Positions 34,386-47,731 of a DNA stretch of 64,000 nt are shown here, one piece after another. The stretch lies in assembly GCF_003597395.2 (NCBI RefSeq), contig NC_133769.1, positions 47,224,266 to 47,288,265 on the forward strand, read 5' to 3'. A program made the translations under genes and the position numbers. Numbering within the stretch: position 1 is the stretch's first letter; every line of letters begins with the position of its first letter. Source of the stretch: Chelonoidis abingdonii. Its lineage: Eukaryota > Chordata > Testudines > Testudinidae. Below the pieces are notes generated by a model. That model saw only the letters and a program-made list of their open reading frames with translations. It had not been told where the DNA came from and did no database searches.

Positions 34386-35890
34386 TCATGCACGCCTGAG
34401 TAACTTCAGCCCAGGACTCACCAGTGTTATTGATTCACTTGCCAAATCAATTGCCTTCCTCATCTGTGCCTCTGATGAACTGGTAGAAAGTACGGTGTAA
34501 GTAATATGTCTTAATGCAGCGATGGCTCCTTGGTCCATGGGTTGGATGAGTGATGTGGTGTTAGGTGGCAGAAAGACAACTCTGATGTTTTCGAACAGGC
34601 CATCCAAGTTGATTTGATGAGCTGATGCATTATCAATAAGTAATAAAATCTTGAAATCAAGATTTTCCTTGGCACAGTATTCCTTCCATGCAGGGATGGC
34701 ATAGAGCAGTGGTGGGCAACCTGTTTCCCACAGGCCACATGCAGCCCATCAGGGTAATCTGATTGTAGGCTGCGAGACATTTTCCTGACATTGACCATCT
34801 GCAGGCACGGCCTCCTGCAGTTCACAATGGCCGCAGTTCACCGTTCCCAGCCAAAGGTAGCTGCGAGAAGTGGCGGCCAGCATCTCTCTGCATCCTGCTG
34901 CTTCCCGCAGCTCCCATTGGCCGGGAACAGTGAACCACAGCCACTGGGAGCTGCGGGGGACCATGCCTGCAGATGGTCATCAGCAAAATGTCTCATGGCC
35001 CGCAATCAGATTACCCTGATGGGCTGCAAGTTGCCCATCACTGGCAAAAAGAGTCAGTCATTCTGAAAAAATAGCTCCGGTTATCCGTGCCTTCTTACTG
35101 GATTTCCAAATGACCGGAAGGTGTTCCTTTGAAAATCTCTTGAGAGCTCATGGTGTTTCAGAGTGGTACACTGTCAGCAGTTTCATCTTCATGTCTCTGG
35201 CAGCAGTACCACCTAGAAGCAAGGTTAGGTGGTCTTTAGCTACTTTAAATCCAGGATCTGTCTTCTCTTTTTGGGAAATCTACGTCCATTCAAGCATCCT
35301 CTTCCAGTAGAGGCCCGTTTCATCAACACTGAAGACTTCCTTAGATGAACAGCTGCCTTCCTCAATTATTTTCTTGAGATAGTCAGATAATTTTTTAGCT
35401 ATTGCACTATCTGCCTCACCGGACATCTTGATGTTATGCAAGTGGAAGTACCTGATCAAGCCATCCCCAACTTGCCGTGAACGTCTCTGTCTGTGATCCT
35501 TCCCCTTAGTCTCTCTTCAAATTATCATACAAACTTTTTGCCTTAGCTTGTATCACTAGCAAACTTAGAGGTATGTTCCACTGGTTTTGGTCCTCTATCC
35601 ACACTGAGAGAAGATGCTCCATGTTTTCTATCAAACTACTTCTTGATCAACTTATTGTAGTAGCACTTAGTGGTGTTGCACACTGAGCACTAGCCCTGAT
35701 CTTGTCAGCATTATTCTGAATTTTTCTCACATCTCAACTGCGATGCCAATGTCTATCGCATGCTCGCCTGCATCAAAATGCCTTAAAACATCTAATTTAG
35801 TATCCAAATTAATGGTTTTCCTGGTTTTCTAGACACTCCACTATCACCTGCATGGTGTTTTTGACTCATGATCGTGATGATACAATCACA
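34386..35890 (-). pseudogene. Tigger transposase pseudogene
   Basis: It runs from a start near 35880 to 34386, split by the 34707-35043 MITE. Visible: LDTKLDVLRHFDAG-like helix-turn-helix start; FSVDETGLYWKR near 35320 (first Asp of the DDD triad); LLLIDNASAHQINLDGL near 34635 (second); FLPPNTTSLIQPMDQGAIAA near 34560-34530 (third). All three catalytic Asp positions are recognisable, but stops and frameshifts disable the gene. The protein would cut and paste the element at TA. Confidence 0.88.
34707..35043. mobile_element. hAT MITE inside the Tigger transposase
   Basis: A 337-bp element, CAGTGGTGGGCAACCTG to TTGCCCATCACTG, inverted ends. The flanking octamers GCATAGAG and GCAAAAAG match at 6 of 8. 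Its body contains CATGGCCCGCAATCAGATTA and its rough inverse near the start. It interrupts the Tigger coding frame, so it is younger. Confidence 0.85.
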
Positions 35891-36128
35891 ACGAGTTAGA
35901 AATGTTCAGGGAATACTTGTACTGACACAACATAAACAACAATGGATGCCACACACTGAAGCGGGAGTGTCAGTTGGCTTACATCACAAAAGTAGTTACC
36001 TACTAGCAAGCGGCAACCAAACAACATTATAACCAAACATTGGTCGACTTTAAATGAGTATGTTCTCTAATAGATCAGTGACGTAATAATGAAATATTAA
36101 CTGAAACGTTAAGAGAGAACTTATTGTA

Positions 36129-37319
36129 CTATTTGCTGATTAGCTGGCAGTGTTGTTTTTTTTCTGCCACATCCATAGACAGCTATATAGGTAAAATATT
36201 AATGAGCATGAATACTTAACACAGAGTGGGTGAAATCCTAGCGTCATTGATGCAAAACTCCCATTGATTTCAGTGGGGCCAGGATTTCACCCAGTGTGAA
36301 CCTTTCTTCTATGAATCTTACAATTTTGATTCTAGCTTTCACAAATACCTTTGAAAACTAAATGCAAATAATTTCACGTGCAAGAATTAATATCAGCATA
36401 GAAACTGAATCATAACACTCTCTCACCATATAACAAAATTTTTGCATAAGTATGTACATATTTTCTAAGGTTGAACAGCTAGAATAAAATGCACATGACT
36501 TGTTAGGCAAAGGAAAGCAATGATCTATCATTACCATCAGTCTAGAGATCCCATTAAAAACAAGCAGCAAATAATGTCAGGAAATGTCTGTTTCAGAAGA
36601 GACATCATCATGGAAAACAAGCTTATGAAGCATTGTATCACAAGTGGTTTTGCTTCTAATTTTGGACTTTTGAAAACTGAAATCAAGCCAATTTAGATAT
36701 ACATTTTATAGCAGATGGAAAGAACATAAGCATAACATAGGAATAATTCAAATAACATTTTTCTCTAAAGGAAATTACTTGTTAATGGAAATTTAAGGTT
36801 AAAACTTTAAACACAAATATATCAGAATTACAGTTGTGTGAAATTTTTTCTAATAATAATTTATTCGCTGAAAAATGCAGTTTCAGGTCGACCAACACCG
36901 TTCACAAATTTGTATTGAGTTTGCAAATTAGCTTCACTGAACAGAAAAAGTTGAAACATTTTGGTAATGTCAAACAAAACATCTTTTTTCAACCCAAAAA
37001 AATGCATTTAGATTTTCAGTTATTTTGAGAAAAGCAATGGAAAGCACAATTAGAGTCACAAAAAGGGCAGAGAATGAGAACTATTCATTGTCATTCTTAG
37101 CAGCAATTCATAGTCATTTGTGATGACAATTAATATTCATTCAATCACAGCACTCTGTTGATCCACCACACTAGTAAAATAATATAGAATCAATTTCCCT
37201 ATTGTTGGAAATCTCTCTGTCCTCACAGAAATACTCACTGAAGAAGATGGATATTAAGAATATCAAAAGTATTGTGACATCAAGTTCGCAGGTAAAATAT
37301 AATATCTTATTTCAAGTTC
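36129..37319. other. Unclassified sequence, no gene seen
   Basis: It holds the motif CCATTGATTTCAGTGG at 36261-36276. Short frames 36358-36570 and 36834-37028 match nothing I know. Confidence 0.5.
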
Positions 37320-38108
37320 ATGGAAAATGTCCTCTTGAATGACACATGGTATGATCATCAACTTCTAATAATCCTAATAGAAGTTCAAAGCCAACCATGT
37401 ATACATAGTTTAAAAATTCCTAAATTATATTACAAGGTCACACAGGTATCTTTTCTAAATCAAATCAGCCACACCATCAAGGACTCGTTCACCTGCACAT
37501 CTACCAATATGATATATGCCATCATGTGCCAGCAATGCCCCTCTGCCATGTATATTAGCCAAACTGGACAGTCTCTACACAAAAGAATAAATGGACACAA
37601 ATCAGACATCAAGAATTTTAACATTTAAAAACCCTTAGAAGAACACTTCAATCTCCCAGGACACTCAATAACAGACTTAAAAGTGGCAATTCTTCAACAA
37701 AAAAACTTCAGAAACAGACTCCAACGAGAAACTGCAGAACTGGAATGAATTTGCAAACTTGACACCATCGAATTAGGCCTCAATAAAGACTGGGAGTGGA
37801 TGGGTCACTAGAAAAAGTAATTTTCCCTCTGCTGATACTCACCTCTTCTCGTCAGCTGTTGGAAATGGGCGATGTCCACCTTGGTTGAATTGGCCTTGTT
37901 AACACTGACCTCTCACTTGGTAAGGCAACTCCCATCTTTTCATGTGCTATAATATATATTCTGCTTACTGTATTTTTCACTCTGTGCATCTGATGAAGTG
38001 CGTTTTAGCCCATGAAAGCTTATGCCCAAATAAATTTGTTAGTCTCTAAGGTGCCATAACGACTCCTCGTTGTTTTTGCTGATACAGATTAACACAGCTA
38101 CCACTCTG
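37320..38108 (+). mobile_element. Penelope-like element, GIY-YIG end, two in-frame stops
   Basis: The open frame 37320-37628 ends with a GIY-YIG-type block: NMIYAIMCQQCPSAMYISQ, then TGQSLHKRINGHKSDI. After a stop the same frame continues EEHFNLPGHSITDLKV, RETAELE, stop, then LNKDWEWMGH. Two stops in otherwise sound phase suggest fairly modest decay. The 3' part (37975-38108) has the repeat tail GATGAAGTGCGTTTTAGCCC, AATTTGTTAGTCTCTAAGGT and AACACAGCTACCACTCTGAA. GIY-YIG is the endonuclease of Penelope elements. The RT part is not present. The start is uncertain because the first 110 bp are not obviously element. Confidence 0.82.
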
Positions 38109-38115
38109 AAACCAG

Positions 38116-39184
38116 TCAATAGAGAGACTCTGATGATATCCATACCATGAATGCACATACATTCTTACCTACAGAATTTTCCTATTGTCTTTTTTTCCGT
38201 AAGATGGAGTAAAATAATATCAGATATAAGGAATTTAGTTTTTTTCATCTTATAAGTGACAGACTGGTATTTACTTGTGTAAACTCTATGATTATACACC
38301 TGGTTTCAGCCTAAGCATTCAGTACAAGAGTCATCATCTGACTATGGTGAAAAATGTGGACAATGTGAAAAGAGAAAAACAGAAGTTACTCAGGCTTCTT
38401 ATGAAACAAGGCAAAGCTACCAGATGTTTCTGCTTCCTCATTAAGAATCACTCCTCTAATGGCACAGAAACAAGTAAATGTTATTATTTCAACCCAGGAA
38501 GCATGAACAGTGAAATGATTTGCGGTAGGGTGACCTAAGGGCTGGGAAGTCCAGAAAGCAGACGCCTGCTGGTAGAGGGTAAACAAAATTGTCCCATTTG
38601 GGGTAATAAAATTGGGCAACACTCACTTGCTCTCACAGCACTGGTGGACTAGAGATTTTCACACCCCTTATTGCATCACTGGAATCAGGAGGTGAAGGCT
38701 CTGAGACTGCTACCTCCTCCCCAAACTGGAGAGCAGAATGGGTGGTGAGGAAGTGGCAGACCCAAGTTTTCACACAAAACATGAATACATAAAGGCCATG
38801 TAATGAAGCAGAGCAACTGCCAGCCAGCATATCAGGCGTTAAAGAGAGCCTCTGAGCTCAGCTAGCCCCATCCAGTTATACTTGCAGCCAATAGCAGGCC
38901 TGGATAGCGAGAAAAGAAGAGAATCTGGCTCAGTTGAGGGCTGACTGGCAAAGGGGCAGGAGCTAGCCGCCTCTCTAGCTGAGGGGAAGGATCTCTAACC
39001 TGCTTGTCAAGGCAGCCACGTGGGAGGAAGCACTGTCTCCCCAGCCATACACTCTACCCACTAGGCTGTCCAGCACTCCAGGTCGCCCCTTGCAGGCCTT
39101 AAGATTTCCCTTATTCTCCTCCCCATATTGCAGCATTGGGAGGAGAAGGCTACAGGTCTGAATGAACACTTGACCTCTATTCAA
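38116..39184. other. Unclassified sequence, no gene seen
   Basis: A GC-richer part at 38520-39170 may be an unnamed repeat. The open frames on both strands (38275-38538 plus, 38386-38622 minus) are mutually exclusive and unrecognised. Confidence 0.45.
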
Positions 39185-40605
39185 TAAAATTGTCAGACAC
39201 ATAGAAAAAGATAAACTGTTGAGCAATAGTCAACATGGTTTCTGTAAAGGGAAATCGTGTCTTACTAATCTATTTTGAGTTCTTTTGAAGGGGTCAACAA
39301 GCATGTGGACAAAGGGGATCCAGTGGACACAGTATACTTAGATTTCCAGAAAACCTTTGACAAGGTCCCTCACCAAAGTCTCTTACATAAATTAAGCTGT
39401 CCTGGGATAAAAGGGAAGGTCCTTTCATGGATTGAGAACTGGTTAAAAGACAGGGACAAAGGGTAGGAATTAATGGTAAATTCTCAGATGGAGAGGGGTA
39501 ACTAGTGGTGTTCCAAGGTCAGTCCTAGGACCAATTCCTATTCAATTTAATCATAAATGATCTGGGAGAAAGGGGTAAACAGTGAGGTGGCAAAGTTTGC
39601 GATGATACTAAACTGCTCAAGATAGTTAAGACCAAAGCAGACTGTGAAGAACTTCAAAAAGATCTCACAAAACTAAGTGATTGGGCAACAAATGGCAAAT
39701 TAAATTAATTTGATAAATGTAAAGTAATGATATTGGAAAAAATAACCCCAACTATACATACAATATGATGGGGCTAATTTAGCTACAACGAGTCAGGAAA
39801 AACATCTGGAGTCATCGTGGACAGTTCTCTGAAGATGTCCACGAAGTGAGCAGAAGCAGTCAAAAAAGCAAACAGGATGTTAGGAATCATTAAAAAAGGG
39901 ATAGAGAATAAGACTGAGAATATATTATTGCCCTTATATAAATCCATGGTACGCCCACATCTCAAATACTGTGTACAGATGTGGTCCCTTCACCTCAAAA
40001 AAGATATACTGGCACTAGAAAAGGTTCAGAAAAGGGCAACTAAAATGATTAGGGGTTGGAGAGGGTCCCATATGAGGAAGATTAAAAGAGGCTAGGACTC
40101 TTCAGCCTGGAAAAGAGGAGACTAAGGGGGATATGATAGAGGTATATAAAATCATGATGATGTGGAGAAAGTGGATAAGGAAAGTTATTTTACTTATTCC
40201 CATAATTACAAGAACTGGGGGTCCCAAATGAAATTAATAGGCAGCAGGTTAAAACAAAATAAAAGGAAGTTCTTCTTCACGCAGCGCACAGTCAACTTGT
40301 GGAATGCCTTACCTGAGGAGTTGTGAAGGCTGGGACCAATAACAATGTTTAAAAGGGAACTGTAAATTCATGGTGGGTTAAGTCCATAAATGGCTATTAG
40401 CCAGGGTGGGTAAGGAATGGTGCCCCTAGACTCTGTTTGTCAGAGGATGGAGATGGATGGCAGGAGAGTGATCACTTGATCATTGCCTGTTAGGTTCACT
40501 CCCTCTGGGGCACCTGACATTGGCCACTGTCGGTAGACAGATACTGGGCTAGATGGACCTTTAGTCTGACCCGGTACGGCCATTATTATGTTCTTATGTT
40601 ATGTT
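39185..40605 (+). mobile_element. CR1 LINE, 1.4 kb, RT to 3' end
   Basis: It reads from the RT core: SQHGFCKGKSCLTNL, YLDFQKTFDKVPHQSLLHKL at 39275-39466, then a broken GPI-FNL-NDL and FADDTKL block. A one-base deletion at about 39600 destroys the FADD frame. The C-terminal part (PHLKYCVQMWS at 39877-40095) is followed by a non-coding 3' end with CTTATGTTATG. It is a different CR1 subfamily from 3157-3843 (different tail). Confidence 0.93.
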
Positions 40606-43600
40606 AAGCATTGGAATTATGTACGATTTTGCTCACTTACATACAAATTCTCTTGATAACCAGGTATATCATACAAAATTAACAGACAAACATGCAGCTA
40701 TGCATCTGTTTATAGGAGGCAAGCTCCAGCTCGAGCTACAACATCAAAACAATATTAACACAGCTATTTTTAACATGCTAGTGTGATCCTCATTAGCACA
40801 AATCTGTCGACCCAGGCTTGAAGGCTCAATCCCAGATGCAGAGTAAAGATACTCAAAGTGTCCCAGTAATGCTTGTGTACTCTCCATTCTTCTTCAGACC
40901 AGTAGTCCAGATAAAATCCCCAACATGCCTAAATCTGCCTGATTTTTCCCTGATGACATCTGTTTAGCCTTGGATGCTAATTGTCATGATTTGTGCATAT
41001 TTGCTCTTTTTTTTGCCATTCAACAAGACTCCTAGTCTACTACAGCAGGAAAAGGAAGAGATTTATGCCAAGGCTACTGGAATCAGCAGCCTGACCTACA
41101 CTCCGGTAGATGCATCAGTGCAAGCCCCTAGCATAGATGTGACACACTGATGTAAACTATGACTACGACTGGTTTGAAAATGGGTGAAATTCTATGCAAG
41201 AGGTCAGACTAGTTGATTGTAGCAGTACTTTTTGGCCTTAAAATTTATGAATTTATGAGTGCAAAGTGGATGTTAAATGTTACAAGAAATATGAGTGAAG
41301 AAGACTGGTAATACTGTACACTCAATATGCAATTACTTCACACAGTTGTAAATGATTATACCATGTGCAGACTAGTGGAGACTCAAACTCAGACAGAAAC
41401 GGACTATGGACTGGCAAGCTCTCTTTATATATGCGAACTATATCACTCAAAAATCATACTTCCACCGTCTCCATTTGTTGTCATCAAAGAAATTATAGTC
41501 AAATGTCTAGACTAGTACAGAAGAATATCCAGGGAATTTAATTATGTAAGAAATCATTTACAAAAGGACCTAACAGCTGTAATTTCCTCACCCTTTTTGC
41601 TTAATTTTTGATGGTGTTATTTTTATTTACACAATAACAGATTGGTGTGTAACCAATAACTGATATATATGCGGATAAAGTGAATTTTTAATAGAATCAT
41701 GACTGCTCAAATATTTAACCTAATGTAGAATTTATAGTCAATGAATTCACTGACTGAATGTAGAAAGCAATATTTAACAAAACGAATAAAATAATGTCAG
41801 AAACCAAAACCACCAATTAACAATAACAAAACAGCAGAAACAAATATTGGAATACATAAAGCCATGCATAAATAATCCAAAGATATGTATTGTTACAGCT
41901 AACCATACTTGTCACTGCAGGGCCAACACCTCTGGAGCCTGTACTCTTCTGTGGTTTGCAAGAGCTCAAAGCTACAATCCATGCTTAACTTTATGCACAC
42001 AACTATACCGGACTGCAGTAGCACTTGACGTTACCTTCAAAGGGAGCACTTGTGCAAAAAGTTAACTATGTGCAGAACTGTTTCCAAGATCAGCACCTGA
42101 GCTTAGCGGCATTCGGGTCATAGTTTAAGGCTTATTTTTGGCCAGCTTTTTGACTGAACTTTAATGAGAAGGAAAGGGATTTGTTAACAAGCAGGAGATT
42201 TTGCTTTGTTACATTTTGTTAATTTTAATTGATTATTTTACTGATATAATTAATATAGGTGTTTTAGTGACTGACATCAACATAATTTCTAAATATACAA
42301 ATATATTTTTATCTATAACTAGATTTCCTTAAAAATAGCTGTTAATAGTTTCTTATTTAATTTACTCTAATCAGTAGCAATATGACTAGCCTGAGGTGTG
42401 TTGTTTACTTAAAGTATAGCCATGTTGTTAGATGAGAAAGATTTGAGAATGCAAAAGCAATCCTGGATAAAAATAGGTATATGATTTCTGTATTCTATAG
42501 TGCAATGTATTTTTCAACTTTAACACAACTTAATGTATTTACATAAAAGTATAGTTGGGCACAGCAGTTTTACCAGAGGGCAGGATCTAGACTGTGATCT
42601 TTGTTAAACATCTTATCCTGACTGACATTCCTGAAATTGCCTGAAATCACATGGGAAACACCAGCAGCTGAACATTCAGACATAGGCTAGGTGACAAAAG
42701 TAAGCAGACTACACTTTTCACAAAGAGAAGTCCTTACAACCTGAGTCAAAATACTTACCTCTGTGAGTTGCCAGGGACCCTGATGTATATTCTTCAGATT
42801 TGGGATACTATTTGGTAGATTTCACAACACTTTATAAACAATAATAACAGTAGTACAGAAAACACTTACAAACACTTTTTTCAGCTTATAGGCAGAGAAT
42901 AGCTGTGAATAGGTGGTATAATAGGGACTTCTATATAGGAAATGATGACCCAAGGTGATGGAGTTCATAAAAAGACAAATGCTTCTACATTGGTCCACTT
43001 GGACAGCAAGCTAACCCAGGGGTCAAGGAGATAAGTTTGGTTTAGAATGTCACAGAGATAGAGAGTGTGCAAACACATGTACACGCAGGTGAATTACGGT
43101 AAGCAGGATAATAATAACATTGAAAATGACTCACAGGCTATAGTTACTGTTTATTTTTAAGAAGATAATTAATCAGTACAGATTATTTATGTTGAGACAA
43201 GCCAGAATAGTGAGTTGCAGAAATACATGATGGGGCCTATTGTGTGAAACAGCCTTCCCTTTCAGATCCTTGGATAGGTAATGTCAGAAGGTTCCACTTT
43301 GCTTTGTTTGACCAGATGTCAATGAACAACAACAAAAAAAACCCTCTTCCTGATCTGTTCTCTAACATACAGCAATGAAACATTAATTAATGACACTACA
43401 TTTAAAAGGTTATCCAGTATAGAAGAGTATGTTAAAGGCAGCAATGAGGAAGAGTAACCGACATCCATAGGCAGGTGTTCCTCTTGCCAAAAACACTTAT
43501 TTATTTAGAATAGCTGGAAACTGCATGTGTGTTTGGAAGAGCCACTTACCCAGATAAAATTTTAATGAACCATATACCATCCACAAGATAGTATCTTTTA

Positions 43601-44564
43601 AGAACTGTAGCTTTAGGCCATTGGAAAGCATGAACTGCCTAATTTCATCAGAGAATTACACTGTCATTTCTCCAATCCTTCGTTGCATGACAGCTATGTA
43701 TGAACAGCTACATGAAACGAAGTGCAGGGATGCCACATGACCAGAGGCAAAACAATACACTACGTCAATGTCACTTCTGTCAAAGATCTCCCTGTACTCT
43801 GGCATCCAGAATGAAGTCACATGTTAATTTTCAATGGCCCACACTGCAGACAATATTCTCCCTCTTGCCTTGAACTTATTACCACTACCACTTCAGTAAA
43901 TGGTTATTGCATAATTGTCTGATTTCAGTAGGAGTTTGTCTGAAGAGGAATAGCAAGATTGGATCACTAGCACTGAGGATATAATAATTTTATAATTGTC
44001 CCACTTTGGGTCTTGAATACAATTTTATACTCAGAACAGATAATGTTTCATCTGTAACTGCTACTAAGTTAAGAGTTGAGTTAAGCCTTGTCTAGAAGGA
44101 CTCCTGTCCAATTATTTGCTGGCAGCAAGATAGGACTTAGGTGAGTTTATCATCATTCCTAGTGACTCCAACATCCAACTTAGACACAGATTATCTATTG
44201 GTATCTGCAAGAGTGGTGCCCCTGATCAGCCAGTGTTTCTGCAGGGAAGCACATGGCCTTCCGGCTTGAGCACTCAGAATACTCCTATTGTCTCAGGAAG
44301 ATGCTTGACCGTGGTACCAACCCACAAGGTGAGACACAATTGACAGTGTTGTTCTCCTGGGTGAATCTATGACACTTCCAATGCTTGGGAAGTACCCCCC
44401 TGTGCACCTAAAGGTCTGCTATTTATTTTTAGACTAAGTACTAATCTGTTTGGTAGCAGAGATTTGTTTTCCTGTAGCATCTTTTCCTGAAAGAGATTTC
44501 CATGATGACATGATTCAGGGGTGATGTACACATTCCCTTTGGAACACATACCTACAGTAGTGTT
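40606..44564. other. Mostly unclassified; CR1 tail at 41184-41260
   Basis: At 41184-41260 a CR1 3' tail is present (GGTGAAATTCTATGCAAGAG, GTCAGACTAG, TTTATGAATTTATGAG). A segment at 40720-40810 may be a fragment of an old palindromic MITE. The rest shows no gene, RNA or nameable repeat. Confidence 0.55.
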
Positions 44565-45331
44565 TGTCACCAGACGATACCGGTGTGGTGCTCTGCTCTG
44601 TTCACTGGTGATATCAGTTGGCTATGCGTTCTCTCTGTATGCTACCCCGGCTCTGCGGATCTCTGGCAGAGCAGACCCTGACAGAACCCCCAATGACCAT
44701 AGACTCTAATAAGGTATGAAGGCACCCAGCCAGGTTTATTGTCAAACGAAGCACAGTAATAGTTCCCCACAGACTCTACAGGACATACTATGAATGTGTG
44801 CCCCCTGACAATGGACCAACTCAGTCAGTGGCAGGACTCTCTACTGCCCCCTAGGCTGGACAAAGACACTGCCCCAGGGATGCATTCTTATACACAAGTA
44901 CAAACAAGTTACACGTCTCTCCTGATGTACTGAGGTGCACCCCCTTACACAGTAAAGTACAACCCTACTATGCAGTAAGGTGCCGCCTCTCACTTTGTAC
45001 ATATTGGTTCGAACAAAACAACTCTATCCATCATATTACCCTTTTTACCCTGTCTTTAGGATGGGTCAGCCTGTTCCTTGTTATCTGTGTGGAATGTGCA
45101 AGTATGTGAATGTTCTGATATCTAATGTCTGGTACCTTTTAGTTATGTCTCTTTTTCCAGCATCAGCCCTTCCCTTGCCAGCTTCTATGAGCAGGACCTA
45201 CCTCTGGCTCACAGCTTAACTTTGCTTTATGTTATGTTAGCAAAGTCTTGATTATTATTTTATTTCAGGCCTTAGGCCTCATACTGGGCCCCTGATACAA
45301 GGTTAATGTTTCAGGGACTCATCTTACTACA
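44565..45331 (-). repeat. Solo LTR of a retroviral-type element
   Basis: It has TG...CA ends and a perfect 5-bp target duplication GTGTT at 44560-44564 and 45332-45336. Read on the minus strand it has a TATA-like box at about 44893-44888 and AATAAA at 44740-44735, in correct U3-R-U5 order. No internal genes remain, so it probably arose by LTR recombination after insertion of an endogenous retrovirus. Apparent open frames across it are chance. Confidence 0.9.
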
Positions 45332-45336
45332 GTGTT

Positions 45337-47350
45337 GTCTGAGCTCTGGAGCTCCAGCTGTGGAGCTTTCCAAAGAGTGTCTGCAGGAGCTGGGTACCTG
45401 AAGTACTAACAGTTCATAACGAACTTTTAGGCACTTAAAAAATCTTCCCAAGGATCAGCTGAATCTCAGATTCTGAACTTCCACAGACAAACTAGGAAAG
45501 GAGCACGTGCATCAAACCAACATGTTTAACTAAGGAAAACCCAACAAGTGTTAAAAGGGAAACACCACTAAACTTTGAGACCAACCAGATAAAAACCTGA
45601 TTAATTAGAAGCACTGAATAAGGCAAGACTAATGTAAGACTAGTTAAGGCTGAAGAAACCAGGAAAAAAATCTAGTACACAGCTCCTGACAGGAGTTCCT
45701 TTGTTGACTGAAAAGAAGTGATTGAGAAGATTCTAGGGGGAGTTGAGCTGTGGCACTTGGAATGGAACTTGGGATGGGGCTAGGGCTTGAGTACAGTGCC
45801 AAAATTCATGAGCTAGGGGAATTCTGAACTGAGACAGAGAGAAAACAAGTCATCAATTAAAATAAGATTTGTCTTGAGAGACATCAGGTTCAATTGCTGT
45901 CTAATGTATATGAAACAATCAGAAGTGTCTACCACTTCCACATTGGATTAGTCCTTTGAATTAATTAGACCTAGTTCCCACTACCAACCTCTCCCAAGTG
46001 GATCAGATATTGGCTCCAGTCCTTCCCTCACTGAAGCCACGGGAGTTTTGCCATTGACTTCAATGGCTTTAGGAGCAAGCCAATTGTCTAATTATTTGCA
46101 TAAATCCAGCCAGAAGCCTGGCACCATTAATACAGACTAATGCAAGCTTTTTCATTGTTTTCCATGAATTAGTTTTATATCTCTAGTCATATCATTCATT
46201 AATCAATGTTTTACTATTGCTTCATAAAATAATATTCTTTTTTTTCTCATTCTGCTTCGTATGATTATGTGTAAATCTGATAACTAGTATACTTTGACTT
46301 GAAAGGAGTAACATTATCAAATTATAATTGTAATTTTCAAGCTGTAGGATCAGGTTTTGCTGTAGATGTCCAACCTGGGAAAAAGAAAAGGTAATTTGTT
46401 TTGAATTTACTGCAGATCACCCTTTCTCTGGACTCAGTTCTTCCCTCCCTCTTCATGAAAACACCCACTGAAATAAATAGACTAAATCCTGTAGTCTTCA
46501 CTCAGGGCAGTTTTACCAGAGTAAAAAGTCAATAAGGTCTGTCTGATTTGTTCAGTCCTACATACAGCATCCTCCCAGTTTGCAAAACTGTCCCCTATTA
46601 ATGTTGGTTCAGAAAAGGGAGTTTCTTCTCATTGGTATACATAGAATGGGTGGTTTAACTTGAGGAATTTGGCACCCTTTGCTTTTATTACTTCAAACTG
46701 CCATAAGACTCAAATTATTCCAAACTCCTATAAGACATCTTTAGGCCAGTGGGGGAGATTTTCAAAGGCACAAAGAGTAACTGAGGCATCCAACTCCCAT
46801 TGTCTGAGTGCCCAAACTGACTTTAAAAGTCTCCCACTAAGACCTTGGCTACACACAAATTTGCACCAGTTTAGTTAAACCAGCTTAGTTTAACTGATAC
46901 AAACCACTATGTGGACACTCATTTCATTTTACTTTAAACCTCTTTCTAATCTACTTAAGCTAAACCCACCTAAATCTAGTTTAAACAAAAAATAATAGAG
47001 CCTACAAAGCTTTTTACATCCATTTTTTCTAAATCATTTTAAGCCACACCTTTAGTTGAACAAGTGCAATTTTGCACATAGACTACTCCTAAATCCCTAA
47101 CTGCTACTATTTTTATCTCTTAGGATCTATCTGGAATCCTCGCTGAGGCAAAACTTCCATTTTCATCAGTTTAGTGTTCACTCCAATTCAAGACCTACAT
47201 GAATTGGCCTTTTGCAAACAGAAAATTTGTTACAAATAAGAATGTATCTTCAGGCCTTCGGTTTTTACAATTCTTAATGTTTCTGCAGAGATTTTGCAAC
47301 TTGATTTCACATGTGCCTTAGTGTTTTGTCTCCCAAGTGAAAACACTGAG
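45337..47350. other. Unclassified sequence; possible old repeat near 46840-47040
   Basis: CCATTGACTTCAATGG lies at 46051-46066. The stretch near 46840-47040 (CTTGGCTACACACAAATTTG, then AACCAGCTTAGTTTAACTG) resembles an old sauropsid repeat. No gene is seen. Confidence 0.45.
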
Positions 47351-47731
47351 CCATGGTCTACACAACGAGTTTAGGTCGAATTTAGCAGCGTTAGATCGAT
47401 TTAACCTGTCCCCACGATGAAGCCATTTTTGTCAACTTAAAGGGCTCATAAAATCGATTTCGGTATTCCTACCCGACGAGAGGATTACCACTGAAATTAT
47501 CCTTGCTGGGTTGAATTTGGGGTAGTGTGGACACAATTCGATGTTATTGGCCTCCAGGAGCTATTCCAGAGTGCTCCACTGTGACTGCTTTGGACAGCAC
47601 TCTCAACTCCAATGCATTGGCCAGATAGACAGGAAAAGCCTTGCAAACTTTTGAATTTCATTTCCTGTTTGCCCAGCATCACGAGCTGATCAGCACAAGT
47701 GGCCATGCAGAGCTCATCAGCAGAGGTGACC

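Larger units (their letters stand above)
33637..36126 (-). mobile_element. Tigger/pogo DNA transposon, degenerate
   Basis: Ends: CAGCTACTCCTCGCTTAATG at 33637, and a reverse end around 36105-36126 (ACGTTAAGAGAGAACTTATTG) that matches as a decayed inverted repeat. TA dinucleotides flank both (33635-33636 and 36127-36128), as expected for Tc1/mariner/pogo elements. The transposase lies on the minus strand inside. A hAT MITE interrupts it. The length, about 2.15 kb without the MITE, fits a Tigger. Confidence 0.9.
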
